Shown: one piece after another, positions 27,322 to 36,783 of the stretch
How positions within the stretch are numbered: the stretch's first letter is position 1
Layout of the letters: the number at the start of each line of letters is the position of its first letter
Source of the DNA: Alphaproteobacteria bacterium
GTDB taxonomy: Bacteria; Pseudomonadota; Alphaproteobacteria; Micropepsales; Micropepsaceae
Assembly: GCA_019247845.1 (NCBI GenBank)
Contig: JAFBAL010000006.1
Span: 1-64,000, forward strand
DNA: 64,000 nt
Direction of reading: 5' to 3'
Position numbers and translations under genes: made by a program
The notes under the pieces: generated by a model
What the model was told of the DNA's origin: nothing
Database searches by the model: none
What the model saw: the letters and a program-made list of their open reading frames with translations, nothing else

Positions 27322-27963
27322 ATGAACTTGAAAGTCATCGGCGCCGGCTTCGGCCGCACCGGCACGCATTCGCTGAAGATCGCGCTGGAAATGCTGGGCT
27401 TCGCGCCCTGCTACCACATGGTCGAGGTGTTCTCGCACCCCGGTCACTCCGAGGCTTGGGAAGCCGCCGCGCGGGGCGAGAGCATCGACTGGGAATGGCT
27501 GATCGGCGCCTATCGCGCCGCCGTCGACTGGCCGTCGGCCTATTTCTGGCGCGAGCTGTGGGCCAAGAACCCCGATGCCAAGATCATCCTGACCGAGCGC
27601 GACGCCGGGGCGTGGTACAAGTCCTTCTCGTCCACGATCCTGGAGTTCATGCAGCGCGGCGACGCGGGCATCACCGATCCGATCCTGCTGGCGCAGCGCA
27701 AGATGGGCCGGTTCCTGCTGAACGAGTCGCTGTTCGGCGGCCGCTTCGACAAGGATCACGTCATCGACGTCTACAAGAAGAGCAACGAAGCCGTGCGCCG
27801 CGAGGTGCCCAAGGACAAGCTCCTGGTGTTCGATGCGCCGGACGGCTGGGGACCGCTTTGCGCCTTCCTGGGCGTGGCGGTGCCCGAGACGCCCTATCCG
27901 CTCACCAATACGACCGAGGAATTCCGCAGCCGCGCCATGGCGCGCCGCGCCGACAAGAATTGA
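27322..27963 (+). CDS. Sulfotransferase family protein
   Basis: 213 residues. N-terminal PAPS-binding loop GAGFGRTGTHSLK (about 7-19), followed by LEMLGFAPCYHM, and DAKIILTERDAGAWYKSFSS, which matches the 3'-phosphate-binding R/S region of the P-loop sulfotransferase family common in alphaproteobacteria. Acceptor unknown. Followed 8 bases later by an MFS gene, likely one transcript. Confidence 0.88.
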   Translation: MNLKVIGAGFGRTGTHSLKIALEMLGFAPCYHMVEVFSHPGHSEAWEAAARGESIDWEWLIGAYRAAVDWPSAYFWRELWAKNPDAKIILTERDAGAWYKSFSSTILEFMQRGDAGITDPILLAQRKMGRFLLNESLFGGRFDKDHVIDVYKKSNEAVRREVPKDKLLVFDAPDGWGPLCAFLGVAVPETPYPLTNTTEEFRSRAMARRADKN

Positions 27964-27971
27964 GGAACGCC

Positions 27972-29195
27972 ATGTCCGCACTTACAGGCTGGACCTCGAC
28001 GCAGCGTCATGTGGTCGTGGCGAGCTATCTGGGCTGGACGCTGGACGCGTTCGACTTCCTGCTGCTGACACTGGTTGCCAAGGACGTGGCGGCCGAGTTC
28101 CACACGCCGGCGACGACGGTCGGCTGGGCCCTGCTGCTGACGCTGTCGGCGCGGCCCGTCGGCGCCTTCATCTTCGGACGTCTCGCCGACCGCTTCGGAC
28201 GCAGGCCGATCCTTCAGATCGACGTGCTGCTCTATTCGGCGCTGGCCTTCGCCTCGGCCTTCTCGCCCAACGTCGCGGTGTTCCTGGTCCTGCGCGGATT
28301 GTTCGGCGTGGCGATGGGCGGCGAATGGGGCATCGGCTCGTCGCTCACCTTCGAGCACATCAAGCCGGAATCGCGCGGTTTCGTGTCGGGGCTGCTGCAG
28401 ACGGGCTATCCGACCGGCTATTTGCTTTCGGCCCTGGCCGCCTATCTGCTGCTGCCGGAATTCGGCTGGCGGGTGCTGGTGATGGCGAGCGCGCTGCCGG
28501 CGCTGCTCATCGTCTATGTCCGCCGCTTCGTGCCGGAATCGCCCACCTGGCACAAAGGCATGGCGGTCAGGACCGGCACGCTCGCCATCGTGCGACGCCA
28601 CTGGGCGCTGGCGCTGTTCGCCATCGTGATGATGGCGGGCTTCAACAGCTTCAGCCACGGCACCCAGGATTTCTATCCGAACTTCCTGCGCATCCAGATG
28701 GGCTTCGATCCGAGAAGCGCGAGCCTGCTGGTGATGGTCGGCGCGGTCGGCGCGATCCTGGGGGGCTTGAGCTTCGGCGCGCTGTCCGAGCGCATCGGAC
28801 GGCGCCGCGCCATCACCATCTCGGCGCTGCTGTTCCTGCCCGTGGTGCCGTTCTGGGTGTTCTGGTCGCACGACGCGCTATCGCTCGCGATCGCCTTCTT
28901 CGCCTCGCAGTTCTTCGTGCAGGGCGCCTGGGGCGTGGTGCCGGCGCATCTGAACGAGCTGTCGCCGGCCGATGCGCGGGGCACCTTCCCGGGCTTCGTC
29001 TACCAGTTCGGCAACTTCATCGCCTCAGGGATCGGCCTGCTGCAGACGACCTTGGTGGAGAGCCACGGCTGGCAGTATTCCCAGGCGCTGGCCGTGGTGG
29101 CGGTGGGCGCCGCGGTCGTCATCGTGCTGTTCGTCAATCTGGGGCCCGAGGCCAAGGGCGTGGCGATGGCCCCCGATAGCGTTCCGGCCGACTAA
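27972..29195 (+). CDS. MFS transporter (aromatic acid/sialic acid:H+ symporter-like)
   Basis: 407 residues, 12 membrane helices. YLGWTLDAFDFLLLTLVAKD and GRLADRFGRRPIL are signatures of the AAHS/sialic-acid MFS group; a second GALSERIGRRRA loop marks the duplicated half. Likely proton-coupled uptake of an organic acid; substrate uncertain. The stop interlocks with the convergent OmpA-like gene (shared CTAA at 29192-29195). Confidence 0.88.
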   Translation: MSALTGWTSTQRHVVVASYLGWTLDAFDFLLLTLVAKDVAAEFHTPATTVGWALLLTLSARPVGAFIFGRLADRFGRRPILQIDVLLYSALAFASAFSPNVAVFLVLRGLFGVAMGGEWGIGSSLTFEHIKPESRGFVSGLLQTGYPTGYLLSALAAYLLLPEFGWRVLVMASALPALLIVYVRRFVPESPTWHKGMAVRTGTLAIVRRHWALALFAIVMMAGFNSFSHGTQDFYPNFLRIQMGFDPRSASLLVMVGAVGAILGGLSFGALSERIGRRRAITISALLFLPVVPFWVFWSHDALSLAIAFFASQFFVQGAWGVVPAHLNELSPADARGTFPGFVYQFGNFIASGIGLLQTTLVESHGWQYSQALAVVAVGAAVVIVLFVNLGPEAKGVAMAPDSVPAD

Positions 29196-30142
29196 GCGGC
29201 GACGAAGATATCGACGCGATCCGGCGCGCCGCTCGGCGCTCCGCCCATGGCGCGCACGACGATGCGCTCCGAGGGGATGCCGTCGTCGATCAGCAGCTGG
29301 CGCACGATCAGCGCGCGCTTGAGCGACAGCCGGCGCGCATCCGACGACTTGTCGTTGGGCTTGCCGCCGAAGGCCTCGAGCTGGATATGCGCCGTGCCGC
29401 TCCACAAGGCCGCGTTCAGGCTGGCCGTCATGCCCTTGATCGAATCGATGGCCGAGACCGGCGGCTCCTCGGCGCCCGGCGCGAACATGATCGAGTTGCG
29501 GCCGACGCTGGTATCGATGCTCGCCGTCTTGGTCTCGGGCTGCTGAACCTGGTTGCCGGAGACGACGCCGAAGGTGTCGTCCTGCTTCGGCGCAGGCGCG
29601 GCAGCAGGCTTCGCAGGCGACGGCTTGGGAGCGGCGACCTGCGGCTTCACCGAGGCGACCTGCTGCTTCGGCGGCGCGGGCCTGGCCACCACGGGTGCCG
29701 GCTTGGCTGCGACAGGCGCGGGCCTGGCTGGTGCCGCCTGTTCCTTGGCCATCTCGTCCATCAGCAGGCTCGCCGCGCTCTCCTTGGGGATGGAGGTGGT
29801 CTGCGAGCGTACGGGCGGCGATGAGGGGGGTGGGGCCGCGGCAAGCTCGACCTTGGGTGTCCTCGGCTTGGGCTTGGCCGTCGCGACGCGATGGAGCGCG
29901 TGATGCTTGCGCGGCATGTGCAGGACGATAGGCAGGCCCGGATAGGGATCGCCGGGTTGCAGCAGTTCCCTCTGCACGCGCCCGTATTTCCCGCCCGGAT
30001 AGAGCAGGACCCGCGTGCCCGAGGCGTTCGGGTTCACGGTGACGTCGGGCTGGATCTGGGCCGCCGCGGGCGTGGCCAAAGCCAGCCCCGCCAGTGCCGT
30101 CCCCAATGCTGCCAGTACTGCCGAATATGCAAATCGTCTCAT
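29192..30142 (-). CDS. OmpA-like C-terminal domain protein with Pro/Ala-rich linker
   Basis: 316 residues from the ATG at 30142, which gives a signal peptide ending LATPAAA. A long Ala/Pro/Lys-rich region (about 85-200) links it to a C-terminal OmpA-type domain with SSDARRLSLKRALIVRQLL and RIVVRAMGG, the peptidoglycan-binding half. It would tether the envelope to peptidoglycan. The canonical NxxLSxxRA motif is relaxed to DARRLSLKRA. Divergent from the alcohol dehydrogenase gene. Confidence 0.83.
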   Translation of the reverse strand: MRRFAYSAVLAALGTALAGLALATPAAAQIQPDVTVNPNASGTRVLLYPGGKYGRVQRELLQPGDPYPGLPIVLHMPRKHHALHRVATAKPKPRTPKVELAAAPPPSSPPVRSQTTSIPKESAASLLMDEMAKEQAAPARPAPVAAKPAPVVARPAPPKQQVASVKPQVAAPKPSPAKPAAAPAPKQDDTFGVVSGNQVQQPETKTASIDTSVGRNSIMFAPGAEEPPVSAIDSIKGMTASLNAALWSGTAHIQLEAFGGKPNDKSSDARRLSLKRALIVRQLLIDDGIPSERIVVRAMGGAPSGAPDRVDIFVAA

Positions 30143-30215
30143 GACGGCGCGACAATAGACATCGCAGGCCTCCCGCTCAATATTGTCGGCCAGCGTCAAA
30201 TATGAAGGGTGGGAC

Positions 30216-31325
30216 ATGAAGACCAAGGCCGCGGTTTCCTACAAGGCGGGCGAGCCGCTGGTGATCGAGACCGTCGATCTGGAGGGCCCCAAGGCCGGCG
30301 AGGTGCTGGTCGAGATCAGGGCCAGCGGGGTATGCCACACCGACGAATTCACCCGCTCGGGCGCCGACCCGGAAGGCCTGTTCCCCGCCATCTTCGGCCA
30401 CGAGGGCGCGGGCGTCGTGGTCGATGTCGGCCCGGGGGTGACGACGCTCAAGAAGGGCGACCACGTCATTCCGCTCTACACGCCGGAATGCCGGCAGTGC
30501 AAATCCTGCACCTCGCACAAGACCAATCTCTGCACCGCGATCCGTGGCACGCAAGGCAAGGGCGTGATGCCCGACGGCACCTCGCGCTTCTCCATCGGGG
30601 GCAAGATGGTGCACCACTATATGGGCTGCTCGACCTTCTCCAACCACACCGTGCTGCCCGAGATCGCGTTGGCCAAGATCCGCGAGGACGCGCCGTTCGA
30701 CAAGGTCTGCTACATCGGCTGCGGCGTGACGACGGGCATCGGCGCGGTGATCAACACCGCCAAGGTCGAGGCCGGCGCGAATGTCGTGGTGTTCGGACTG
30801 GGCGGCATCGGGCTCAACGTCGTGCAGGGGGCGCGCATGGTCGGCGCCAACATGATCGTGGGCGTCGACCTGAACCCCAAGCGCGAGGCGCTGGCGCGCC
30901 AGTTCGGCATGACGCATTTCGTCAACCCGAAGGACGTGAAGGGCGACCTCGTGCCCCATCTCGTCGAGCTGACCGGCGGCGGCGCGGACTATTCCTTCGA
31001 ATGCATCGGCAATGTCGAGGTGATGCGCCAGGCGCTGGAATGCTGCCATCGCGGCTGGGGCGTCAGCGTCATCATCGGCGTGGCCGGCAGCGGCCAGGAG
31101 ATCAAGACGCGCCCCTTCCAGCTCGTCACCGGGCGGGTGTGGAAGGGCACTGCCTTCGGCGGCGCGCGCGGCCGTACCGACGTGCCCAAGGTCGTCGACT
31201 GGTACATGGACGGCAAGATCAACATCGACGACCTGATCACGCACGTCATGCCGGTCGAGAAGATCAACGACGCCTTCGACCTGATGCACAAGGGCGAAAG
31301 CATCCGCTCGGTGGTGACGTTTTAG
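30216..31325 (+). CDS. frmA: S-(hydroxymethyl)glutathione dehydrogenase / class III alcohol dehydrogenase
   Basis: Oxidises S-hydroxymethylglutathione in formaldehyde detoxification and can reduce S-nitrosoglutathione. 369 residues. Catalytic zinc site from SGVCHTDE and FGHEGAG, structural zinc site [15 protein letters not shown] (four Cys), Rossmann motif GLGGIGLNV. Start 30216 is preferred over an upstream in-frame codon (30183). Followed by a VOC protein; the S-formylglutathione hydrolase gene usually found beside it is not present. Confidence 0.95.
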   Translation: MKTKAAVSYKAGEPLVIETVDLEGPKAGEVLVEIRASGVCHTDEFTRSGADPEGLFPAIFGHEGAGVVVDVGPGVTTLKKGDHVIPLYTPECRQCKSCTSHKTNLCTAIRGTQGKGVMPDGTSRFSIGGKMVHHYMGCSTFSNHTVLPEIALAKIREDAPFDKVCYIGCGVTTGIGAVINTAKVEAGANVVVFGLGGIGLNVVQGARMVGANMIVGVDLNPKREALARQFGMTHFVNPKDVKGDLVPHLVELTGGGADYSFECIGNVEVMRQALECCHRGWGVSVIIGVAGSGQEIKTRPFQLVTGRVWKGTAFGGARGRTDVPKVVDWYMDGKINIDDLITHVMPVEKINDAFDLMHKGESIRSVVTF

Positions 31326-31343
31326 GAGAGGGATAAAACGGCA

Positions 31344-31724
31344 ATGGCGATTTTCACGCATGTGGTGCTGGGCACCAACGACCTGGAACGGTCGCGCAAA
31401 TTCTATGACAGCACGCTGGGCGCGCTGGGTCTGACGCGCGTCATGAACATGGACGGCGCCAGCCTGTGGGGCAAGGACGCGCCGGAGTTCATGGTCACCA
31501 AGCCCGCGAACGGCCAGCCCGCGACGCATGCGAACGGCGGCACCGTCGGCTTCGCCGCCGCCGACCGGCCCGCGGTGCATGCGTTCCACGAGAAGGCGCT
31601 CGCCGCAGGCGGCACCTGCGAAGGCCCGCCCGGCCCGCGCAGCTTCACGCCGACGGCCTATGCGGCCTATGTGCGCGATCCGGACGGCAACAAGCTGTGC
31701 GCGTATACGTTCGTGGCGGGGTGA
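31344..31724 (+). CDS. VOC family protein (glyoxalase-like)
   Basis: 126 residues. Vicinal-oxygen-chelate fold: FTHVVLGTNDLERSRKFYDSTLGALG at the N-terminus and YAAYVRDPDGNKLCAYTF at the C-terminus. The usual Glu ligand in DPDGNxxE is Cys/Ala here (NKLCAY), as in many non-glyoxalase VOC proteins. Eighteen bases after frmA with GGAGAGGG as RBS; probably co-expressed and aldehyde-related. Confidence 0.88.
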   Translation: MAIFTHVVLGTNDLERSRKFYDSTLGALGLTRVMNMDGASLWGKDAPEFMVTKPANGQPATHANGGTVGFAAADRPAVHAFHEKALAAGGTCEGPPGPRSFTPTAYAAYVRDPDGNKLCAYTFVAG

Positions 31725-31730
31725 GCGAGA

Positions 31731-31991
31731 CTAGGGCACTTTGGAACTGACGTGCTGAGCGGCGGAACAGTGAACCGCCGTCCCAGCTGCCGAGCTGTTG
31801 CTCCAGCACAGGCGAAGATAGGCCATGTGGGTCAGCACCCATACGTGATAGTTGCCGTTCTCGTCCTTGGTCTGCGCCGAGGCAAGCTGGTAGGTGGCCG
31901 GCGTGGATTCCTGGGCGGCGACTTGGCGGCCGATGGCGAAAGCGGCGACGGCAAGCGTCATGGCGATGAGCGCGATACGATCCTTGGTCAT
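31731..31991 (-). CDS. Small secreted protein, unknown
   Basis: 86 residues from ATG 31991, preceded by GGAGCTTCCC. N-terminal signal peptide (about 1-25, ending VAAQ), then a short polar region with YHVWVLTHMAYLRLC and CSAAQH. No family recognised. A longer frame to 32048 would destroy the signal peptide. Ends 7 bases from the convergent VOC gene. Confidence 0.55.
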   Translation of the reverse strand: MTKDRIALIAMTLAVAAFAIGRQVAAQESTPATYQLASAQTKDENGNYHVWVLTHMAYLRLCWSNSSAAGTAVHCSAAQHVSSKVP

Positions 31992-32043
31992 GGGAAGCTC
32001 CTGATCACTGCCCTGATCTAACGCATCAGTTGAGGCAGTGTAG

Positions 32044-32062
32044 CGCAACCTCTTAGGTTGCG
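32044..32062 (-). terminator. Hairpin between suhB and the small secreted gene
   Basis: CGCAACCT (32044-32051) and AGGTTGCG (32055-32062) form an 8-bp stem with a 3-base loop, 17 bases beyond the suhB stop. No T-run follows on either strand, so terminator function is uncertain. Confidence 0.45.
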
Positions 32063-32078
32063 TCAGGGTGCGCGCCCG

Positions 32079-32882
32079 CTACTTCCCCGCCGCCTTGATC
32101 AGCTTCAGCATCTGCGGATGCAGCGCGTCGTTGGCGGCGAGGATGGTGCCGCCTTCGAGCATGTCGGGGCCGCCGTTCAGGTCGCTGACGACGCCTTGCG
32201 CCTCCTTGACCAGCAGGATGCCCGCGGCCACGTCCCAGGGAGCGAGCCCGCGCTCCCAGAACGCGTCGTAGCGGCCGGCGGCGACATAGGCGAGATCGAG
32301 CGAGGCCGCGCCCATGCGGCGGATGCCGGAGGTCACGGGCATGACCGCGGCGAGCTCGGCCTGCATGCGGGCGAAATCCTTGTCCTCGTCGCCGAGGAAC
32401 GGAAAGCCGGTGGCCGCGAGCACGCCGGCCAGCGTCTTGCGCGCCGCGACCCGCAGGCGCTTGGAGTTGAGATAGGCGCCGTGGCCCTTTTCCGCGACGA
32501 ACATCTCGTCGGTCGCCGGGTTGTAGACCAGGGCCGAGACCAGCTGTCCCTCGCGCTCGAGCCCGATCGAGATCGCGAAGTGCGGGATGCCGTGCAGGAA
32601 GTTCGTCGTGCCGTCGATGGGATCGATGATGAAGCGGTGCGTCTTGTCCTTGCCCTCGATCGTGCCGCTTTCTTCGCCGAGGAAGCCGTAGCCGGGCCGC
32701 GCGCGCGTCAGCTCTTCGATGAGGATGCGCTCGGTGCGCTTGTCGGCCGAGGAGACGAAATCGGCCGGCCCCTTCATCGACACCTGAAGGTTCTCGAGCT
32801 CGCCGAGGTCGCGCACCAGCGGACGCGCCGCCTTGCGCGCCGCGGCCATCATCACGTTGAGGGCGGGGGAGATGTAAGCCAT
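32079..32882 (-). CDS. suhB: Inositol monophosphatase family protein SuhB
   Basis: 267 residues. Metal-binding motifs GEESG (about 69), DPIDGTTNF (about 86-94) and the C-terminal WDVAAGILLVKEAQG. Family members dephosphorylate inositol phosphates; E. coli SuhB also acts in rRNA antitermination. Start overlaps the efp stop by one base, matching the conserved efp-suhB pairing in alphaproteobacteria. Confidence 0.93.
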   Translation of the reverse strand: MAYISPALNVMMAAARKAARPLVRDLGELENLQVSMKGPADFVSSADKRTERILIEELTRARPGYGFLGEESGTIEGKDKTHRFIIDPIDGTTNFLHGIPHFAISIGLEREGQLVSALVYNPATDEMFVAEKGHGAYLNSKRLRVAARKTLAGVLAATGFPFLGDEDKDFARMQAELAAVMPVTSGIRRMGAASLDLAYVAAGRYDAFWERGLAPWDVAAGILLVKEAQGVVSDLNGGPDMLEGGTILAANDALHPQMLKLIKAAGK

Positions 32883-33448
32883 CAGGCGCGGCGCAGATAA
32901 GAGCCGTCTTCGGTCGCGACGACGATCTTCTCGCCGGCCTCGATGAAGGGCGGAACCTGGATCTTCATGCCGTTGTCGAGCACGGCGCCCTTGTAGGACG
33001 GCGCCGCGGTGCCGCCCTTGAGCACGGGATCGGCTTCGGTCACGGTCAGCACGACGTTCAGCGGAAGCTGGATGCCGATGGGCTTGCCGTCATAGAGCTG
33101 CACCAGGGTCTTCATGCCGTCCTGCAGGAAACGCGCCTGGTCCTCGCCGACGAACTCGATGGAGAGCTCGATCTGGTCGTAGGTCTCCTGGTCCATGAAG
33201 GTCAGCATGTCGCCGTTGGCGAAGAGGAACTGGAAGTCCTTCTTCTCGAGATAGACCTCTTCGACCGACTCGTCCGAGCGGAAGCGCTGGTTCAGCTTGG
33301 TGCCGTTCAGGATGTTCTTGAGCTCGACCTGGTTGTAGGCGCCGCCCTTGCCGGGCTTCACCTTCTGGGTCTTGACCGCCATCCACAGCCCACCGTCGAA
33401 TTCCAGCGTCTTGCCGGGGGTGATTTCGTTTCCATTGATCTTGGGCAT
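32882..33448 (-). CDS. efp: Translation elongation factor P
   Basis: Rescues ribosomes stalled on polyproline. 188 residues, three-domain length. The modified residue is Lys34 in VKPGKGGAY at the domain I tip, so an EpmA-type lysylation is plausible. Other signatures: [15 protein letters not shown] and [22 protein letters not shown]. The window has numerous proline-rich proteins (OmpA-like, TolA-like) that would need EF-P. Confidence 0.96.
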   Translation of the reverse strand: MPKINGNEITPGKTLEFDGGLWMAVKTQKVKPGKGGAYNQVELKNILNGTKLNQRFRSDESVEEVYLEKKDFQFLFANGDMLTFMDQETYDQIELSIEFVGEDQARFLQDGMKTLVQLYDGKPIGIQLPLNVVLTVTEADPVLKGGTAAPSYKGAVLDNGMKIQVPPFIEAGEKIVVATEDGSYLRRA

Positions 33449-33557
33449 GCGTGTTCCTCGCGCGCGGACGGTTTGGCGGTGACAAAGAGCGCGCGGGTTT
33501 TAGCGGGCGGGACCGCCAAAGGCAAATCCCGCCCGTCGAAGCGGCAAGGCGGAGATG

Positions 33558-33929
33558 CTAGGGGGCTGCGGCACCGTTCTCGGGCAGCATGAAGCCCGCG
33601 GCCAGGATCGCCGCGGCCAGGCCCACATGCAGCCATTTGTCCGCCTCGTTGATGGCGACGCCGAACATCTGTCCGTCCATCACCATGAAGAAGCCGCAGA
33701 CGGCGACCAGGCCGTAGATCACGCCCACGATCTTGAGCGCTGTCGACGAGCCCAGCCCCAAGAAGGCGCCCGCCAGCAACAGCACGCCGCTGGCGATATG
33801 GACGATGTTGTGCAGCGAATTGGTCATGAAGAGACCGGTCGGCCCGACGATCGGATTGTCGACATAGCCGAGCGCGCCCACGATGAGGAACACGACTCCG
33901 AACAGAATGGCGGCGTTCCTGGCGTTCAT
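33558..33929 (-). CDS. DUF4383-like membrane protein
   Basis: 123 residues from ATG 33929, preceded by AGAGGGGAAG. Four hydrophobic segments and the conserved loop NSLHNIVHIASGVLLL, plus NEADKWLHVGL, which are features of the DUF4383 group of small membrane proteins. Function unknown. An in-frame start at 33947 is possible. The gene stands alone between efp and thiE. Confidence 0.75.
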   Translation of the reverse strand: MNARNAAILFGVVFLIVGALGYVDNPIVGPTGLFMTNSLHNIVHIASGVLLLAGAFLGLGSSTALKIVGVIYGLVAVCGFFMVMDGQMFGVAINEADKWLHVGLAAAILAAGFMLPENGAAAP

Positions 33930-33998
33930 AATCTTCCCCTCTTTCAAGTTGGAGGAGGAGTGTGGGTCCGTTCGCGCGATTCGCGCAAGGCGGGCCGA

Positions 33999-34616
33999 TC
34001 AGGCGAACAGCGCGTCGAAGGCCTTCACGGCGGCCGCGGGGCCTTGGGCGTGGTCCCATACGCCCGACGACACGGCCAGGAAATCGGCGCCGGCCTCGAC
34101 CAGCGGCGCTGCGTTTTCCAAAGTGATGCCGCCGATGGCGACGACCGGCACGGTCATGAACCTGGCCCACCATTCGAGCAGCTCGACGTCGGCAGTGAAC
34201 TTCACCGCCTTGGTCGCGGTCGGGAAGAACGCGCCAAAGGCGACGTAGTCCGCGCCGGCTTCGCCCGCCGCGAAGGCCAGGTCGCGCGAGTTGTGGCAGG
34301 TGACGCCGACGATGCGGTCGCGTCCCATCGCGGCGCGCGCCTCGTCATAGCTCGCGTCTTCCTGGCCGACATGCACGCCGTCGCAGCCGAGCCTGGCCGC
34401 GAGATCGGGGCGGTCGTTCAGGATGAACGCGGTGCCGGCGCGCTGGGCTATGGGCATCAGCGCGTCTGCGGCGCGCGCGAGCTCGTCGTCGCTTGCCTCC
34501 TTCAGCCGCAGCTGCAGCGAGGCGACGTCGCCCGCGTCCAGCGCCTGCGTCAAGATTTCGGCAAAGGCGCGCGGCTCGAGCTTCGCCGGCGTGATGAGAT
34601 AGAGACGGCAGGCCAA
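33999..34616 (-). CDS. thiE: Thiamine-phosphate synthase
   Basis: Joins HMP-PP and thiazole phosphate to give thiamine phosphate. 205 residues, TIM barrel: SLQLRLKE near the N-terminus, [21 protein letters not shown] (pyrophosphate and metal site), GAFFPTATK, and the phosphate-binding [22 protein letters not shown]. No TPP riboswitch was recognised upstream. Located close to efp and suhB as in several alphaproteobacteria. Confidence 0.92.
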   Translation of the reverse strand: MACRLYLITPAKLEPRAFAEILTQALDAGDVASLQLRLKEASDDELARAADALMPIAQRAGTAFILNDRPDLAARLGCDGVHVGQEDASYDEARAAMGRDRIVGVTCHNSRDLAFAAGEAGADYVAFGAFFPTATKAVKFTADVELLEWWARFMTVPVVAIGGITLENAAPLVEAGADFLAVSSGVWDHAQGPAAAVKAFDALFA

Positions 34617-34672
34617 GGCGGCTCCTTGTCAAGGGAGCGCTAAAGAAACCGCCTTGGCCTCGCGCGTCAACA

Positions 34673-35719
34673 TCAGTCGCGGATGAAGCCGTGCGCCACG
34701 CCGTTCCTGTCGACGGCGGTGCCCGAGACGCGGCCTTTCTGGTTGACGTCCGTCGGGAATGTGCCTTGGTTCTTGTCGGTGCCCGCGCCCGGCGCGTTCA
34801 GCTTGACGAAGGCGCCGGCCGGGCTGCGCAAGAAGCCGTGCAGCGCCTTGTGCCGGTCGTAGAAGCGCCCCGTCGCGGTGCCGTCGGCGGCGACTGCCGT
34901 GCCGATGGTGCCGAACGGTCCGGCGCCGGGGACGTCGAACTCGACGATCGTGCCGCCTTGCAAGCGCACGAAGCCGTGGCTGCGGTTGTTCGCCGAGCCA
35001 TAGACGCCCACGACCTCGCCGTTGCGGCTCGCGCTTTGCGGCCCGGTGCCGTTGAACTCGAAGCCGCCGGCATCGGGCGCGTCGAAGACGTCGATCTGGC
35101 CTGTCGCCTCGCGCTCGAAGCCGTGCAGGCCTTCGACGACGTCGGCGTAATAGCCATAGACGTGGCCGTTCGAGTCGACGCCGTTGGCGACGCAGAGGAG
35201 GCTGCCCGGCGGATCGAACTTGGTGACCTGGCCGGCGCGCGCGCGCAGGAAGCAGTGGCGCAGGCCGTTGCCGTCGAAATAGGTGCCGGCGGAGACGTCG
35301 AGATCGCTGATCGCGTCGGCTTCGGTGCCCAGGGGGCCGGCGCCGGGAACGTCGAAGCTCGTGATCTTGCCGCTGGCGAGGCGCACGAAGCCGTGCTTAC
35401 CGCCGTCCTGCGCGACGATGTAGCCGACGGTGGTGTTCCTGGCCGATACGCCGGTGACGAAGGTGCCCTGGTTCGCGCCCGTGCCGGCGCCGGCCGCGCT
35501 GAACGGGAACGTGTCGCCCTTGCCGCGGAAGAAGCCGCGATAGACCGAGCTGCCGTCGGCATAGTCGCCGACCACCGTGCCGCGGTCGTTGATGCCGGTG
35601 GCGAATGTGCCCTGGCCGCTCTGCGTGCCGGCGCCGTCGATGTCGAAGACGGTGTATTTCGCCTGCGCGGGCAAAGCGAGGGCCATGGCGCCGAGAAGCG
35701 CCAGCTTGAACGCATGCAT
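34673..35719 (-). CDS. Secreted HAF-repeat-like protein, paralogue 3
   Basis: 348 residues with a signal peptide (about 1-20, ends LPAQA). The rest is six or so repeats of about 40-50 residues with the pattern FD-x-PGAG, then G-T-x-x-x-G-(I/V)-x-x-x-G-x-x-x-G-x-Y-x-D, then H-G-F-x-R, close to the HAF extracellular repeat. Probably an all-beta secreted protein. It is the last of three co-directional paralogues; spacing to the previous one is 18 bases. Function unknown. Confidence 0.85.
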   Translation of the reverse strand: MHAFKLALLGAMALALPAQAKYTVFDIDGAGTQSGQGTFATGINDRGTVVGDYADGSSVYRGFFRGKGDTFPFSAAGAGTGANQGTFVTGVSARNTTVGYIVAQDGGKHGFVRLASGKITSFDVPGAGPLGTEADAISDLDVSAGTYFDGNGLRHCFLRARAGQVTKFDPPGSLLCVANGVDSNGHVYGYYADVVEGLHGFEREATGQIDVFDAPDAGGFEFNGTGPQSASRNGEVVGVYGSANNRSHGFVRLQGGTIVEFDVPGAGPFGTIGTAVAADGTATGRFYDRHKALHGFLRSPAGAFVKLNAPGAGTDKNQGTFPTDVNQKGRVSGTAVDRNGVAHGFIRD

Positions 35720-35737
35720 GACGATGTCTCTCTCCGG

Positions 35738-36772
35738 TCAGTTGCGGAAGAAGCCGCGGGTGGGGCCGCCGTCGTCGCGGACGTTGCCCGCGACGCGGCC
35801 GTGGGCGTCGATGCCATAAGCATAGGTGCCGGTGCCGGCCGTGGTTCCGCTGCTTGCGGTGAAGGTCACGATGCCGCCGCCCGGCGAGCGGACGAAGGCC
35901 TTGGACACGAAGTTGCCGCCTCCCTCATAGCCGACGATCGAGCCGTCTTCGCCGATGCCCCAGCCGACCGTATACGCCGCGTTCGCGACGTCGAAGGTGA
36001 GCAAGGTGCCGTCGGCCTCGCGCAGCATCCCATGCGTCAGATCGGCGGTGTCGGTGAAGTTGCCGGCGATCTGGCCGGCCGCGTTGATGCGCATCGCCTC
36101 GACGTATTTTGTGCCGTTCGGCGCGAAGGCCGTTGTCTTGCCCTTGCGGCCGCGCAGGAACGCTCCATAGGTGCTGCCCGCCTGGTAAGCCCCGATGACG
36201 CTGCCGTCGTCGCCGATGCCGTTGGCGTAGCAGTTGTCCGAATTCTTGGGATTGAACGCGGTGATCGCCCCGGCGGCGCTGCGCAGGAAGCAGCGCGCGA
36301 CGTTGTTGGCGTCGTAGAAGATGCCCGTGGCGGTGCCCGCCTTGTTGATGCCGGTGACGTTGAGGCCGTTGACGGCGCCGTTCACGTCGAAGGTGGTCAG
36401 GCTGCCGTCCGCCAGCCGGACGTAGCCGTGCTGCACGTTGCTCGCGTCGCGATAGACGCCGGCGATCCTGCCGTTGCTCGAGATCGCGCCGACGACGGTG
36501 CCCTCGTTCTGGTCCGTGCCCGCGCCGGGCGCATCGAACATGGTGATCGTGCCGGACGGCGCGCGCGTGAAGCCGCGATCGGCGCCGTCGGCGTTCACGA
36601 TGTATCCGGCGATCGTGCCTTTGGCGGAGATACCGGCCACGAAGGTGCCCTGGAAGTCGCTGGTGCCCGCGCCCGGCGCATCGAACACCACGATCTTGTG
36701 CGCGGCTTGCGCGCTGGAGAAAATCGCCGCCGTGAGCGCCGCGGCGAGCGGCGCAGTCTTGAATCTCGACAT
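35738..36772 (-). CDS. Secreted HAF-repeat-like protein, paralogue 2
   Basis: 344 residues. Signal peptide ends SAQAA. Repeats include FDAPGAGTSDFQGTFVAGIS, FDAPGAGTDQNEGTVVGAIS and RGFTRAPSGTITMF, separated by about 45 residues. One cysteine pair occurs in RCFLRS and DNCYANG, a pair also found in both neighbours (HCFLRA/LLCVANG and ACFVRK/PGCTSV), which suggests a common disulfide. Paralogue of both flanking genes, separated from paralogue 1 by 11 bases. Confidence 0.85.
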   Translation of the reverse strand: MSRFKTAPLAAALTAAIFSSAQAAHKIVVFDAPGAGTSDFQGTFVAGISAKGTIAGYIVNADGADRGFTRAPSGTITMFDAPGAGTDQNEGTVVGAISSNGRIAGVYRDASNVQHGYVRLADGSLTTFDVNGAVNGLNVTGINKAGTATGIFYDANNVARCFLRSAAGAITAFNPKNSDNCYANGIGDDGSVIGAYQAGSTYGAFLRGRKGKTTAFAPNGTKYVEAMRINAAGQIAGNFTDTADLTHGMLREADGTLLTFDVANAAYTVGWGIGEDGSIVGYEGGGNFVSKAFVRSPGGGIVTFTASSGTTAGTGTYAYGIDAHGRVAGNVRDDGGPTRGFFRN

Positions 36773-36783
36773 CTTGTCCTCGT